52,563 bases of DNA from a virus. The DNA lies in IMG/VR virus record IMGVR_UViG_3300030098_003463, positions 1 to 52,563 of that record. One strand, 5' to 3'. The translations under genes and the position numbers were made by a program. The notes beneath the pieces were generated by a model, which ran no database searches, had not been told where the DNA came from, and saw only the letters and a program-made list of their open reading frames with translations. This document shows, one piece after another, positions 1 to 9,122 of this stretch. Numbering within the stretch: position 1 is the stretch's first letter; each line of letters opens with the position of its first letter.

Positions 1-700
1 TCAGTGTTATTGTGTGCCGTTGATCCGATCAACACAATTGCATCTGACGTGCTGTATGTGTGCGGATCACCACCACCAATCCCTAATCCAACATCTCCAG
101 AGGATTCTGAAAAAGTAAGATTTGCTTCACCATTAAGCGTACCGCTGCCCGTTGCAGTTGCTATGCGATTGTCAGCGTCGTTAGCCAACAATGTTGTGCC
201 ACCGATTGTTAAAGCATCAGTTTCAAGTGTGCCGTCGATGTCTACATCGCCGCTGAAGTCGCCTGTGGCGGCGTCAAGTTCTCCTGAAAGTGTGAGATTA
301 GCAAACCCCGTGGCGTTATTAGAGTCGTCTATCGTGACGCCGCTGTTTTGCGCTGTTTTGCCGCCTGTGCCGTTGTATCGCACAATAGCATTATCAGTGC
401 TACTGGCAGGACCGCTGAAGTCGCCGCTACTAGCTGCCGCAGCCCAACTAATATCTGTGCCGTCAGACGTAAGGACCGTATTAGCCCCACCTTTTGTTAA
501 AACAGCAGTAGCACCACTAGCGTTGCCGTAAAGAATAGAACCACGACTAAGAGCATCTAAAAGGTTAATTTCTGCTGCAGTAGAAGATACGGCAGTAGAC
601 CCCAATGTCAGTTGTCCATCAGGAACAATAAGACCTGCACTGCCATTAAGAATCAAGTCGTCTGCTGAAGTATCCCATGTCATATTTGCAGATGCAGTGT
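1..700. repeat. Left copy of the imperfect end repeat inside the fibre gene
   Basis: Bases 1-95 match 52095-52189 with only a few differences, and about 420-700 match 52290-52563 closely. The middle of this copy holds 231 nt (77 codons) that the right copy lacks, and the flanking parts of the middle are diverged. The reading frame is kept in both copies. It is either an assembly overlap between population variants of one fibre gene or a true duplication. Confidence 0.85.
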
Positions 701-2045
701 CACCGTATAGTATTACATCGTGACCTGCATCATTAGCACCCACTGTGACTGTGTTAGTAAACGTCTTAGCTCCAGTAAAAGTTTGAGTACCAGTAAGGTG
801 TGCTGTGTCAGAATCAAGATATGCAGAAGCAATTGCGGTTCCCTGCCATGTCCCTGTTCCTATAGTTCCAACAGTGGTTATAGAAGAACTTCCTGCTATG
901 GGAGAATACAATGAACCCAAAGCTGTTCCATCTAAAGTAATTGCGTCTGCTTCTAATGTTCCATCAATATCTGCATCGCCTGAAATGTCAAGCGTTGCCG
1001 CATCTAATTCGCCTGTTAAAGTAATGTTTCTAAAAGAACCAATGTCTTTACTCGCATCTACTACAACACCTTTGCTAGCCGCTACTGTGCCAGCAGTAAC
1101 ACCGTCTAATACGTTAAGTTCAGCGGCTGTAGCAGTTAAAGCTGTAGACCCTAAAGTTAACGATCCATCTGCTATGGTAACAGTAGAATCAAACTTGGCA
1201 ACACCATCATCAACCCATAAAGCATAATTGCTTCCACCTTCTGTTGGCGCATTTTTTATGTAAAGAGTTGCCGCATTAGTTACGGTTCCCGTTGCTGTAA
1301 TATTAGGTTCTTCAATAGCAACGCTAGCAACCAGAGCAGTAGTTCCAGAAGGAATTGTTTGCGCCCCACCTGCGGCTACATGTAAGGCGTAGGTGTCGTT
1401 GGTTGCAGTATGAGAAGCAGCAGGAGGACTTATTGTAACAAACTTATCATCTGCTCCAGCAGCACCAAAAGCAAAAGTGTCTAATCCAGCATCTGCAACA
1501 AATCCATTTGCAATATTATTTGTTTCTATACGAAAGTCTATATCAGCAGATCCATCGTTAAACACAACTCTACCTGCTCCATCTGCTGGAGTTCCTGCTA
1601 CCATAAACTCAGCAACAGACCCTGCAATTAAAGCTTTGAGTTTTATTTCTGAATCTTCATCTCCATTATCGGTGTCGGTCATAATTACTTCTAATTCACC
1701 GATTGTTGCTACGTTTCCCTCATCGTCATCTGCATTAAATAAAAGCTCTACTCCATCTCCATCAGTTGCAGTTCCAGAAGCAGGGTCAATAGAAAAAACA
1801 GCAGCAGTTCGCACTCCCCCTGCAGCAGCAGATGTATTTTCAAAGGTTTTTAAGCCCGTTATTGTTTGAGCTTGTCCCATAACTACTATACCATCAGAGT
1901 TGGTATAGTCTACGTTGTTTTCATCAATATTATTGCCTTCTACGAAAGTGCGTAGATTGGTTATCCATCCATTAAGAGGTGCGGCAATAATGTCGCCGCC
2001 AGCAACTGGAAGCGTAGATGTTGTTGGAACAGTTACAGTAGCCAT
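1..2045 (-). CDS. Tail fibre protein, N-terminal and middle part (runs off the left end)
   Basis: The reading frame is open from an ATG at 2045 leftward to base 1 with no stop, so it is partial here. It begins MATVTVPTTSTLPVAGGD and continues as a Gly/Ala/Ser/Thr-rich modular chain. Two copies of a fibre module are visible, each with LTLGSTA, then TAAE(L/I)N.LD, then LTGELDAAT/LSGELDAAT and DIDGTLE.DA. This style is known from receptor-binding fibres of marine phages. The last residues before the contig edge are nearly identical to the middle of the fibre fragment at 50897-52563. Collapsing the shared stretch gives one in-frame gene of 1003 or 1080 residues. It follows the tail protein at 2054-3634 by 8 nt in the same leftward unit. 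Role inferred: host recognition at the virion surface. A pair of tandem paralogous fibres is the alternative. Confidence 0.85.
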   Translation of the reverse strand, partial: MATVTVPTTSTLPVAGGDIIAAPLNGWITNLRTFVEGNNIDENNVDYTNSDGIVVMGQAQTITGLKTFENTSAAAGGVRTAAVFSIDPASGTATDGDGVELLFNADDDEGNVATIGELEVIMTDTDNGDEDSEIKLKALIAGSVAEFMVAGTPADGAGRVVFNDGSADIDFRIETNNIANGFVADAGLDTFAFGAAGADDKFVTISPPAASHTATNDTYALHVAAGGAQTIPSGTTALVASVAIEEPNITATGTVTNAATLYIKNAPTEGGSNYALWVDDGVAKFDSTVTIADGSLTLGSTALTATAAELNVLDGVTAGTVAASKGVVVDASKDIGSFRNITLTGELDAATLDISGDADIDGTLEADAITLDGTALGSLYSPIAGSSSITTVGTIGTGTWQGTAIASAYLDSDTAHLTGTQTFTGAKTFTNTVTVGANDAGHDVILYGDTASANMTWDTSADDLILNGSAGLIVPDGQLTLGSTAVSSTAAEINLLDALSRGSILYGNASGATAVLTKGGANTVLTSDGTDISWAAAASSGDFSGPASSTDNAIVRYNGTGGKTAQNSGVTIDDSNNATGFANLTLSGELDAATGDFSGDVDIDGTLETDALTIGGTTLLANDADNRIATATGSGTLNGEANLTFSESSGDVGLGIGGGDPHTYSTSDAIVLIGSTAHNNT

Positions 2046-2053
2046 ATGTATCC

Positions 2054-3634
2054 TTATGCTGCCGTGTTAGCGGTTGTATCGTCTACGGTATACCAAATTT
2101 GATAGCCAACCAAGCTTACAGTTGAAGATCCAGTTATTCTAAAACCAGCGGTTAACGCTGTCCTGTTGCATCCCCACATTTTTCTGTCATTGCCTCCACC
2201 GGGATAACGCAATGCAGTGTCGTATTGATGCCCTTCATCGTATTGTAAATCAGTTCCAAGCTCCATTAGTTTTGTTCTTGAACCACGTATGCCTTCATCT
2301 CGTATAAGTTGCAGCGTAATAGACTGCGGTCCATCCCCTACATCTCTATAAAACAAAACTACATTGTGTATAGTTTTTTCTACACCGGGAAATCCTAAAT
2401 CATTAGGGGCAGTTTCTATTTCCCATTGAATAGCAGTGCCGTCATCGTCTGTGCCTGTATTTGATTTGTACATAAAACCACTACTGTGACCACCCAATAG
2501 ATCATATTCTATTCCACTGTCAAAAAAATGACTAATATAATTTATTTTTGTTGTTTCGTGTTTGTCTATAGAAATATCCCCGTTCTCCCAATCCCATGAT
2601 AAAATTAAATCATGCCCTGTAGTATTGCCAGTCGAAGACATTAACACACGAACTTGATGTTCTTTTTCTCTAATAGAAGAAACAGAATACTGAAGACGGT
2701 CCATATTAAACGTATCTTGAAAATCTATGTTTTTAGTAACAATAGAAAATTTTCCATCTGGAGTTACTACATACGCACCTTCTCTGGCAATGCCAAAAAG
2801 AAACTCAGGTCTTGCAACCATAGATGTTTTAGATACTGGATGAAACCCTTTTAAATTTCCTACTTCTTCATCTGGAACATATTCAATAAGCCCAGAATTG
2901 TATACTAATCTGCCGGGGTAAATTCCATCTGCTTTGGCTATCCACAATTTTCCCCAATTATCTATTCCTCCAATTATAGGCGCACTATTTTCTCCACCAA
3001 TTTCATACCGATTATTTGATGGATAACGGGAAATGTCGCCTGTAAAATCTTTTGTGTTTACATCAGACCAAAGGATGCGCGTAAGTTTTTTGTTTGATGA
3101 AATTGTTGGCACCAAAACAACTAAAGCATTGCTATGTTCTACAAGCTGTTCTGCTGCAGTAAACAAAGTTGAGTCTGAAGCAAAAGTAAAAGCCGCAGCG
3201 TTTCCTGTGCCAGTATACTTAAAACAATTGTCTTTCCCGTTAGTGCCAACTATAGTGTCTTGAACAAAATCTAATGTAAAATACTCATTGTCATTTCCTG
3301 TCAAAGAAACGCTGCCTGTTATATCAGATCTAGTAGTTCCATCATCTGTATATATTTTGTCAGGAGTGCAAAACAATCTTTTTGTTCCATGTGTTGCAAA
3401 AGTGTTTTCCGTAAACCCCATTACTGGCTCAGATGATGGAATTATAGTCGTGTTGTATTTTTCGTATCCATTTCTAGACGTAGCTAAGTTCTTTTCTGAA
3501 AAGTTAATATTAGAAACAACAATACAATTTTCTGGAGAAAGCTCTGGATGCGGATAAACCAACCGATCTTTAAGTCCTCGCAATCTATAAATAGGACTTT
3601 TTTCTAAAGAAGTTTTACTAAGAGGTTGAGCCAT
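2054..3634 (-). CDS. Putative tail stabilisation / tail-nozzle protein
   Basis: A 526-residue soluble protein with no signal or membrane segment. It is rich in short strands and aromatic residues, as in beta-propeller-like tail plugs. The N-terminus has RLRGLKDRLVYPHPELSPEN, and the rest has repeated short Gly/Asp turns. It lies directly downstream of a putative connector (1-nt overlap at 3634) and directly upstream of the fibre. Short-tailed phages such as P22 have an accessory protein of about 470 residues (gp10) in the matching place between connector and fibre. The assignment rests on size, order and composition, not on a motif I can name. A tail-tube or receptor-binding plug is possible. 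Confidence 0.5.
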   Translation of the reverse strand: MAQPLSKTSLEKSPIYRLRGLKDRLVYPHPELSPENCIVVSNINFSEKNLATSRNGYEKYNTTIIPSSEPVMGFTENTFATHGTKRLFCTPDKIYTDDGTTRSDITGSVSLTGNDNEYFTLDFVQDTIVGTNGKDNCFKYTGTGNAAAFTFASDSTLFTAAEQLVEHSNALVVLVPTISSNKKLTRILWSDVNTKDFTGDISRYPSNNRYEIGGENSAPIIGGIDNWGKLWIAKADGIYPGRLVYNSGLIEYVPDEEVGNLKGFHPVSKTSMVARPEFLFGIAREGAYVVTPDGKFSIVTKNIDFQDTFNMDRLQYSVSSIREKEHQVRVLMSSTGNTTGHDLILSWDWENGDISIDKHETTKINYISHFFDSGIEYDLLGGHSSGFMYKSNTGTDDDGTAIQWEIETAPNDLGFPGVEKTIHNVVLFYRDVGDGPQSITLQLIRDEGIRGSRTKLMELGTDLQYDEGHQYDTALRYPGGGNDRKMWGCNRTALTAGFRITGSSTVSLVGYQIWYTVDDTTANTAA

Positions 3635-4629
3635 TAAGTATTACTCGCATTAGGAATTTTTTCATGCGTACCGCGAGAAATATATCTGTTAGACACATTT
3701 TTAAATTGCCTTGAGCGCACTCCTTTGTGTTGCTTTCTTCCTAAATACGCTTCTTTTCTTAACAAATATTTTTGTCGCGCTGCTGCAGACGCAGACTCTT
3801 TGCCTTTTCCAGCCAACAAAATTGATTCTGGACCAAGCACTAATAAATCGTGATACTCTTCTGGTATTTCAGGCCAATCATCATCATTAATAAGCGGTGG
3901 TTTTTTAGCTAAACATCTTATAACATACGTCATTGCCGTATCGGGAATGTAATCAAACTCCCACCATTGATAAGAAGGCGACTTGCCATAGTAAGGTGGA
4001 ATTACGGCTAACGTATTGTCAGATACATCTTTAACTGTTACGTATCCAGAGAACTCAGCACTACTAGCATTAGAAAGAACAAGTCTTCGTATGCCTATAC
4101 CATTAGACCCTGCATCAAAACTGTTAGAAGACTCAACTTCAGTTGTTCCATTTATTTCAATTGACTCTCTGGTATCTACGCCAGAAGACATCCCGTTAAC
4201 AATAATATTAAAATTACCACCAGAAACATCAGAGGTGGACGATGAAACTACTGATATTTTTCCCGTTGTCACTGGTTGTTTTTGCACTCCATACTCACCA
4301 AACCAATACGCAGTAAGTGGAGTACCTGACTCTGAAAGGCCAGCGCGATTACGGTCAAATTCGTGTGGTCCCCTTAAAGGAATAGACCTATCGTTTGTGT
4401 CGTCTTCAATATTTAACAATTGAGATACATATATAGGCATTCCATACTTAGAAATACCAGAAACAGTGGTAAGAGTAAACTCTCGCCTTTCTAAATCACT
4501 GTCTCCTTCTGCGAGAATTTCTTTGTATGTAAAATTAATTTCGCGCTTTGCCATCATTTGAAAATCATCGCCATCTTCTTCAGAAGCGATTAAATTCAAA
4601 TGAGTATATAAGTCTTTAAATGTAGGCAT
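3634..4629 (-). CDS. Putative head-to-tail connector / adaptor protein
   Basis: A 331-residue protein. The N-terminus is helical (TFKDLYTHLNLIASEEDGDDFQMMAKREINFTYKEI). A middle part of about 100 residues is Ser/Gly/Val-rich and looks like an inserted beta domain. The C-terminal third is basic and helical, with EEYHDLLVLG followed by many Lys/Arg. The pattern of a helical start with EEY.D.L..G near the end is common in phage adaptor proteins that dock under the portal. Its place between the 283-residue protein and the tail protein agrees. It overlaps the next gene by one base, which suggests translational coupling. Exact family not proven. Confidence 0.45.
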   Translation of the reverse strand: MPTFKDLYTHLNLIASEEDGDDFQMMAKREINFTYKEILAEGDSDLERREFTLTTVSGISKYGMPIYVSQLLNIEDDTNDRSIPLRGPHEFDRNRAGLSESGTPLTAYWFGEYGVQKQPVTTGKISVVSSSTSDVSGGNFNIIVNGMSSGVDTRESIEINGTTEVESSNSFDAGSNGIGIRRLVLSNASSAEFSGYVTVKDVSDNTLAVIPPYYGKSPSYQWWEFDYIPDTAMTYVIRCLAKKPPLINDDDWPEIPEEYHDLLVLGPESILLAGKGKESASAAARQKYLLRKEAYLGRKQHKGVRSRQFKNVSNRYISRGTHEKIPNASNT

Positions 4630-4636
4630 TCGGCAA

Positions 4637-5488
4637 TTACTTTTTCTTAGATTTAATGCTGCCTTTAGAGTCTTTTGATTCTATTTCTTTAATAGCCTTT
4701 TCTTCTTGCGCTAACATTATTTTTTCTTCAGCTAATTCCGCTTCAGTCATTGGCTCTGGAATATCTGGAGCATCCATATCAATCCAAGCCTTCATTTGCT
4801 CTGGCGTATTGCTTTTTAACATTTCTTGCATAACAGACTGAGCATCTACCATGTTGCCATTGTTGATAGCAACTTTTGATGGATCATTTGAAACTACGCC
4901 TGTTTCATCTAAACGATTCATTAGCTTCCCAAAAAATTGCTCCATAGAACTGAACATTTCAGCTTGTTCCATGTTCTTTTGCCGCTCATACGTTTCTGCA
5001 AGCTTACGCCTTGCTTCTGGACCATTGGTTAATTTTACCCATCCAAGCCTGAAACACCACTCCGTGTAACGTGGAAGTTGAAGCTCCATTGTTTCTTCTA
5101 GCATTTCTGCTTCTTCTTCTTTAATAACCCTGCCATTAGCCATGTCAATAGCAACAGTAGACTCAGCGGTTCCAACAAAGTGCATAATTAATCCATCGTC
5201 TTCAGAAACGCCAACAACATCATCATCTAACAAACGCTCTTCCATTCCTAATATAGCTACTTTAGGATGAGCAACTACAGTAGTTTCCCACTCTTTATGG
5301 GAAGTATCAGACAAGTCTGGAGACTGTGCTTCATATTTACGATAAACTATTTTTGACTTATCTGACTTTGACAAAGGGAGGACAACGCCATCGTCCAAGC
5401 TTGAACGACCAGCGCGAACATCTTCCTCTATTTTTTTGGTCAACGTATTGTCAATGCTAACAATGGGCTTAGATGAGGGACTCAGCAT
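4637..5488 (-). CDS. Virion-unit protein of unknown function
   Basis: 283 residues, acidic, with a long Glu/Lys-rich helical tail from about residue 235 that ends SIKSKKK. The middle has YTEWCFRLGWVKLTNGPEARRKLAETYERQ, likely helical. There is no signal peptide, membrane segment or catalytic motif I recognise. It sits 11 nt below the 100-residue gene and 7 nt above the connector gene in the leftward unit, so a structural or assembly role is inferred from place only. The charged coiled tail could suit an assembly chaperone or a minor head or tail component. Confidence 0.55.
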   Translation of the reverse strand: MLSPSSKPIVSIDNTLTKKIEEDVRAGRSSLDDGVVLPLSKSDKSKIVYRKYEAQSPDLSDTSHKEWETTVVAHPKVAILGMEERLLDDDVVGVSEDDGLIMHFVGTAESTVAIDMANGRVIKEEEAEMLEETMELQLPRYTEWCFRLGWVKLTNGPEARRKLAETYERQKNMEQAEMFSSMEQFFGKLMNRLDETGVVSNDPSKVAINNGNMVDAQSVMQEMLKSNTPEQMKAWIDMDAPDIPEPMTEAELAEEKIMLAQEEKAIKEIESKDSKGSIKSKKK

Positions 5489-5499
5489 GATACGCTCCT

Positions 5500-5802
5500 T
5501 TAATTTCCGCTAATGGTTATTTGGCAATCTGCACTGGAAGATGCAATTGCACCTTCTGCTTTGTTGCCCATTCTACATGCTAAACTTAATCCAGAAAAAT
5601 GGAATGATGTTCCTTCTACGCTAACGTCAATTTTGCTTTCCCATACAATAGCCGTTCCATCTTTTACGGTTATTATAGAGTCAGTATCTACATGTCCAGA
5701 CACAGCAGTAACAACGTAAAACCTGTTTTCTTCTGCTGCTTTAGTTGCAGTAGCACCTGAATCTGTACCTGATTTTGTCACGCTCCAAAATGAATCCATC
5801 AT
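5500..5802 (-). CDS. Small beta-rich protein, possibly structural
   Basis: 100 residues, starting MMDSFWSVTKSGTD, with alternating hydrophobic/Thr/Ser patterns (FYVVTAVSGHVD, AIVWESKIDVSVEGTSFHFSGLSLACR, ADCQITISGN) that suggest a single beta-sandwich. A ribosome site (CGGAG) precedes the start. A similar Ser/Thr/Gly-rich style is seen in the 95-residue protein at 9634-9921 next to the capsid gene. It lies between the glycosyltransferase cassette and the connector genes. It may be a virion decoration or a tail spike accessory; function unknown. Confidence 0.5.
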   Translation of the reverse strand: MMDSFWSVTKSGTDSGATATKAAEENRFYVVTAVSGHVDTDSIITVKDGTAIVWESKIDVSVEGTSFHFSGLSLACRMGNKAEGAIASSSADCQITISGN

Positions 5803-5896
5803 AATCTCCGTTAAAATACTGCAATTATAAAAAGAGGTGGACCAATAAGACCCTCAAGGAAAGAGTTAAGCCCAAACTTATCAGCCCACCCCAACT

Positions 5897-6841
5897 TTAT
5901 GCTGCCACATTAAAATCATCTAAAATACGTTGCATCCGTTTGTGATACGTATGGCCTGATCTAACTTTTTCATGCCCAGATTGAGCTATCTTTTCTCGCT
6001 CTATAGGATTATCCAAATAATATTGGCTCTTGTTAACAAGATCCTCTTTGGTTTCGTATCCTATAAAATGAGTTCCATCTTCAAATCCAAGATCGTCAAT
6101 GCCTTCTACGTTTGTATTAGTAAGAAGACAAGTTCCAGTAGACAAGATTTCAAAAAATCGCATGTTTAAATCATTGCGAATGCTAATATTAAAACCTAAT
6201 CTTCCTCTAATAATTCGCACTGCCATGTCTTCAAAAAAACACTGCCACGCTAACCAAGAATTTGGAAAGTGCTTAAAAGCATAGTCTAACCAATCAATTC
6301 TATTATTAGATTCGTTAGTGCCATCTCCTTCATTAAGAAAACCAACAAACGACAAGTCGTATTGTTTGTCTAAGCCTTTTCCCCAAGTATGATTGTCTTT
6401 GTTTTTGTGCGCCATCATTTCAGAAAGATTAGGATGTGCCATTGGATTGCAAGCTAATGGCAACCAATAAACATTTTTAATCCCATCTTTTTTCATTTTT
6501 ACTACGCCTTCTTTTTGAGCGCAGTAAACTTTATCAAATTGCCGCGCTTTCCACAGCCTGTAATCATACCCCAAATGAGTGTCTATTGCCCAATATGCAG
6601 AAGGACCGGGACATTCCCAAGTTAAATCATCTCTGCCGTCATCTACATAAATATACAACTCTTTTTCAGGAAGCTTACCTTCAGGTCGCCACCTGTCTAC
6701 TTTATTACCCCAATTTAATTGATGTTTGACTGAATTAAAAGCTAAAGTAGCAGTGCCGTTATTGCGAATGTCGCTATTATAAACAAAAGAAATTCTTGAG
6801 TCGCTCACGACAACACCTCTTTTGTTTTTAATGTTCGACAT
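5897..6841 (-). CDS. Glycosyltransferase, CgeB/Glyco_trans_1_2-like
   Basis: 314 residues with the C-terminal half of a GT-B glycosyltransferase. The block from about residue 220 (LNMRFFEILSTGTCLLTN, then GIDDLGFEDGTHFIGYETKEDL, then ER..IA.SGHEKV.SGHTY..RM..IL) is the typical donor-sugar half of the CgeB/glycosyl transferases group 1 family. The N-terminal half has the family's YIYVDDGRDDLTWE and PSAYWAIDTHLGYDYRLW stretch. It overlaps the GT2-methyltransferase gene by 37 nt and is the last gene of a three-gene sugar cassette. It likely adds a sugar to a virion protein or to host surface glycan. Acceptor and donor are not evident. A plus-strand perfect palindrome (6028-6041) lies inside the gene. 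Confidence 0.8.
   Translation of the reverse strand: MSNIKNKRGVVVSDSRISFVYNSDIRNNGTATLAFNSVKHQLNWGNKVDRWRPEGKLPEKELYIYVDDGRDDLTWECPGPSAYWAIDTHLGYDYRLWKARQFDKVYCAQKEGVVKMKKDGIKNVYWLPLACNPMAHPNLSEMMAHKNKDNHTWGKGLDKQYDLSFVGFLNEGDGTNESNNRIDWLDYAFKHFPNSWLAWQCFFEDMAVRIIRGRLGFNISIRNDLNMRFFEILSTGTCLLTNTNVEGIDDLGFEDGTHFIGYETKEDLVNKSQYYLDNPIEREKIAQSGHEKVRSGHTYHKRMQRILDDFNVAA
6028..6041. promoter_or_regulatory. Dispersed operator-like palindrome, copy in the late unit
   Basis: TCTTGTTAACAAGA, a perfect 14-bp palindrome inside the glycosyltransferase gene, identical in core to those at 24291 and 36021. Confidence 0.55.
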
Positions 6842-8082
6842 TTAAGTGCAATGGTTCCGTGTATGTTTTCAATTAATTCTTCTACCCAAAAATCTTGCGA
6901 CTCCAACAAGGCTCTGGCTGAATCTGGCGTATAAGCATGGACATGAGTGTAGTCTATAAGCATTGTAGGCAAATACTCATGGTTTGGCATGGTTAACAAC
7001 AGCGTTCCAGAGGGACGCAATACTCGTTTCCACTCTGTTAGAGCTTTATATGGATCAACTAAATGCTCTAAAAGATGCGGTGCCATTATGTAGTCAATAC
7101 TATTGTTTTGAACAGGCAAATCGGAAGCATCGGCAGTAGTGTTTGGGTCTGCTTCTTCGTATTTGCGTCCTCCAGCCCCCCTCTCGCCAGTTTTAGCGCA
7201 ATCAATACCTATAGCCTCGTACGCACCTCCTTTATGACCACAGCCCAAATTAAGCCCTTTCTTGCCTTCAAGAGACTCAAGATGACTATCTAACCATTCT
7301 TCTTCCTGTAGTCCGCTGTCAATACGCTTAGTGCCAGATCCATAAGGTTGCCATCCCATCTGGAAACACCGATACCATTTTTTAACACCATGCTTGCGTA
7401 TAATGGCATTGTTGGTGGCTTCTTGATGTTGTTTTGAATCCCAATAGTTTTTATGAACTCTTTGTCCTGTTTGTTGTCCTATGTGATGCAAGTAAGCAGA
7501 CCTGTCTGCAATTAAAACAAAACCTTCCTCTTGCATTCTAATGGACGAATCTAAATCATCGCCACCCGGCAACGATTCATCTAAGCCACCAATTTTTTTA
7601 AGCAATTCTGTGCGAACAACCATACAAAAACCAATAAGTAAACTTGTTTCTAATTCAACTGGAAGGTTAATATTAAACAAGTTTTGGTTGCCAGAAACAA
7701 AATTTGAACATGGACCAACTGCTCCTACCTCTGGCCTATTGAAATGACGAATTAATGTGCGCCAAAACTCATTAGACTTTGGTGGAAACACAACGTCATC
7801 ATTCATCATGCAAAAATAAGGCGTGTTGGTTTTGAATAGGCCAATATTAATTGCGCCCATCCACTTCATATTGCTTCCCGGCTGAATAACTTCAATGTTG
7901 TCTACTTCAATAGATTTTACTAAAGAGCAAATATTGTCTTGCGACTCTATGCTTGGATCATTGTTAATGATCATTATGCTAAGTGGGTATTCTGTATTTG
8001 CCACAAGAGAATAAAGACACCATTGCAACTGCTGGTAATTTTGATACGTAGGAATACAGACTGTAAGAAGTGGGCTAGTCAT
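6805..8082 (-). CDS. Fusion of GT2 glycosyltransferase and SAM-dependent methyltransferase
   Basis: 425 residues with two domains. Residues 1 to about 220 are a GT-A family 2 glycosyltransferase: LLTVCIPTYQNYQQLQWCLYSL at the start, the DxD-like MMNDDVVFPP near 95, and GGDDLDSSIRMQEEG near 175. From about 265 follows a class I methyltransferase: the SAM-binding LNLGCGHKGG, an acidic strand end DASDLPVQNNSIDYI, then HLLEHLVDPYKALTEWKRVLRPSGTLLLTMPN (type 11 style). It overlaps both neighbours (4 nt upstream, 37 nt downstream), so the three sugar genes are translationally coupled. A likely job is transfer and O-methylation of a sugar on a surface polymer. The acceptor is unknown. Confidence 0.85.
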   Translation of the reverse strand: MTSPLLTVCIPTYQNYQQLQWCLYSLVANTEYPLSIMIINNDPSIESQDNICSLVKSIEVDNIEVIQPGSNMKWMGAINIGLFKTNTPYFCMMNDDVVFPPKSNEFWRTLIRHFNRPEVGAVGPCSNFVSGNQNLFNINLPVELETSLLIGFCMVVRTELLKKIGGLDESLPGGDDLDSSIRMQEEGFVLIADRSAYLHHIGQQTGQRVHKNYWDSKQHQEATNNAIIRKHGVKKWYRCFQMGWQPYGSGTKRIDSGLQEEEWLDSHLESLEGKKGLNLGCGHKGGAYEAIGIDCAKTGERGAGGRKYEEADPNTTADASDLPVQNNSIDYIMAPHLLEHLVDPYKALTEWKRVLRPSGTLLLTMPNHEYLPTMLIDYTHVHAYTPDSARALLESQDFWVEELIENIHGTIALKCRTLKTKEVLS

Positions 8083-8927
8083 GCGATTGCCTCCTTCTTT
8101 AGTCCATTATCTATTAAGTTTTCAAATACGTGAGGATTTAACTCTTTAAATGCCTCGTAGTATTCTTCGCTAATCCAGTCTTCTCCCCATTTTTTGTGGC
8201 GAGTTTTTGTTGAAGTATCAACGTATCGTTGAATGCCATATTGATGGCACTTAGTGCAAAAGAAAAAGTCTTCTCCTGCTCCAGTTGATTCAAACCAAGG
8301 CTGTGGCATTTGGCGAAATACATTCATATCGCACATAAAAACGCCAGTGCCAAATGCTAACGAACCTTCTACGTCAGCATTAGTAATTAGTTTGTCTTTT
8401 GGATAGTCTAAGACAAACTCACTGCTCATCATTGGTTTCCCAGACGTAGAATCTACAGATTCTTTGATCGTCATTATTACAGGATTGTATGGTTCTCTAG
8501 CCGTAAATGCTAATGCCGCTACTACAGGAACTTGGTGTCGCCACAATCTAAGAAACAAGCTGTGATCAAACATCATATCGTCATCCCACATTAAGCAGTA
8601 GTCAGCGTTCCATGCTAATGACGATTCAATAATCATTTCTCTCGCTTTTCCCGGCAACGAACAACGAGTGTAATCTAAAAGTCCAAGCTCTAAAATTCCA
8701 AGATTGTCCAAATCTTCTTTGGTTGGCTCTGCGCCCAACTCTTCTGGACTATCAGGCGACAGCTTGGGCAAATCGTAGGTTAGCATTTGTTCACCTACGG
8801 CATTGTACATAATCGTTCTTTGCCGCAATTCGCCCAAGTAAGTCATAAAGTCCATAAATCGTGCAAAGCAAGCTGTGTCTGGGCCGTTATACCAAGGCAT
8901 ACCTATAACTAGTCTCATTTTATCCAC
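8079..8927 (-). CDS. GT-A type glycosyltransferase-like protein
   Basis: 282 residues. The N-terminus MRLVIGMPWYNGPD resembles the nucleotide-binding start of GT-A enzymes. LMWDDDMMFD near residue 115 is a plausible DxD metal/nucleotide-sugar site, followed by HQVPVVAALAFTAREPYNPV. Late residues FESTGAGEDFFFCTKCHQYG and TRHKKWGED fit the acceptor side (an ED..F..K....G pattern). It starts the sugar cassette, overlapping the small 67-residue gene by 13 nt and the fusion gene by 4 nt. It probably works with the two genes downstream. It could instead be a hydroxylating or modifying enzyme with the same fold. Confidence 0.7.
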   Translation of the reverse strand: MDKMRLVIGMPWYNGPDTACFARFMDFMTYLGELRQRTIMYNAVGEQMLTYDLPKLSPDSPEELGAEPTKEDLDNLGILELGLLDYTRCSLPGKAREMIIESSLAWNADYCLMWDDDMMFDHSLFLRLWRHQVPVVAALAFTAREPYNPVIMTIKESVDSTSGKPMMSSEFVLDYPKDKLITNADVEGSLAFGTGVFMCDMNVFRQMPQPWFESTGAGEDFFFCTKCHQYGIQRYVDTSTKTRHKKWGEDWISEEYYEAFKELNPHVFENLIDNGLKKEAIA

Positions 8928-9118
8928 CCCATTTTCATTTTAAAAAACTCCCACAGGGTGGCATTCATAGCCATAGTATGCTTGTGTCCAACGTGTTTTT
9001 GTTTCACCTCAGAAGGTGAATCGCTCCAGAACAACGCATTGCACTGGCAACGATACAACCTTCTGGATGAAACAATTGGATCGTGGGGCTTAAACCACGA
9101 TTTAAATTTACTAAACAT
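8915..9118 (-). CDS. Small protein of unknown function with a Cys/His cluster
   Basis: 67 residues, with RLYRCQCNALFWSDSPSEVKQKHVGHKH in the middle. C-x-C followed by H-x3-H-x-H could form a zinc site, but this is only a pattern. It is preceded by an unusual ribosome-site leader, AACCCTCAAGGAGA, also found in front of the scaffold gene and of the gene at 49382-49795. It overlaps the first sugar gene, so it may belong to that cassette. Confidence 0.55.
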   Translation of the reverse strand: MFSKFKSWFKPHDPIVSSRRLYRCQCNALFWSDSPSEVKQKHVGHKHTMAMNATLWEFFKMKMGWIK

Positions 9119-9122
9119 AAAA

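Noticed and set aside
805-1869. Long plus-strand frames rich in Ser, Pro and Ala over the fibre gene
   Set aside because: They are shadows of the minus-strand fibre repeats; the minus frame has recognisable fibre modules throughout.
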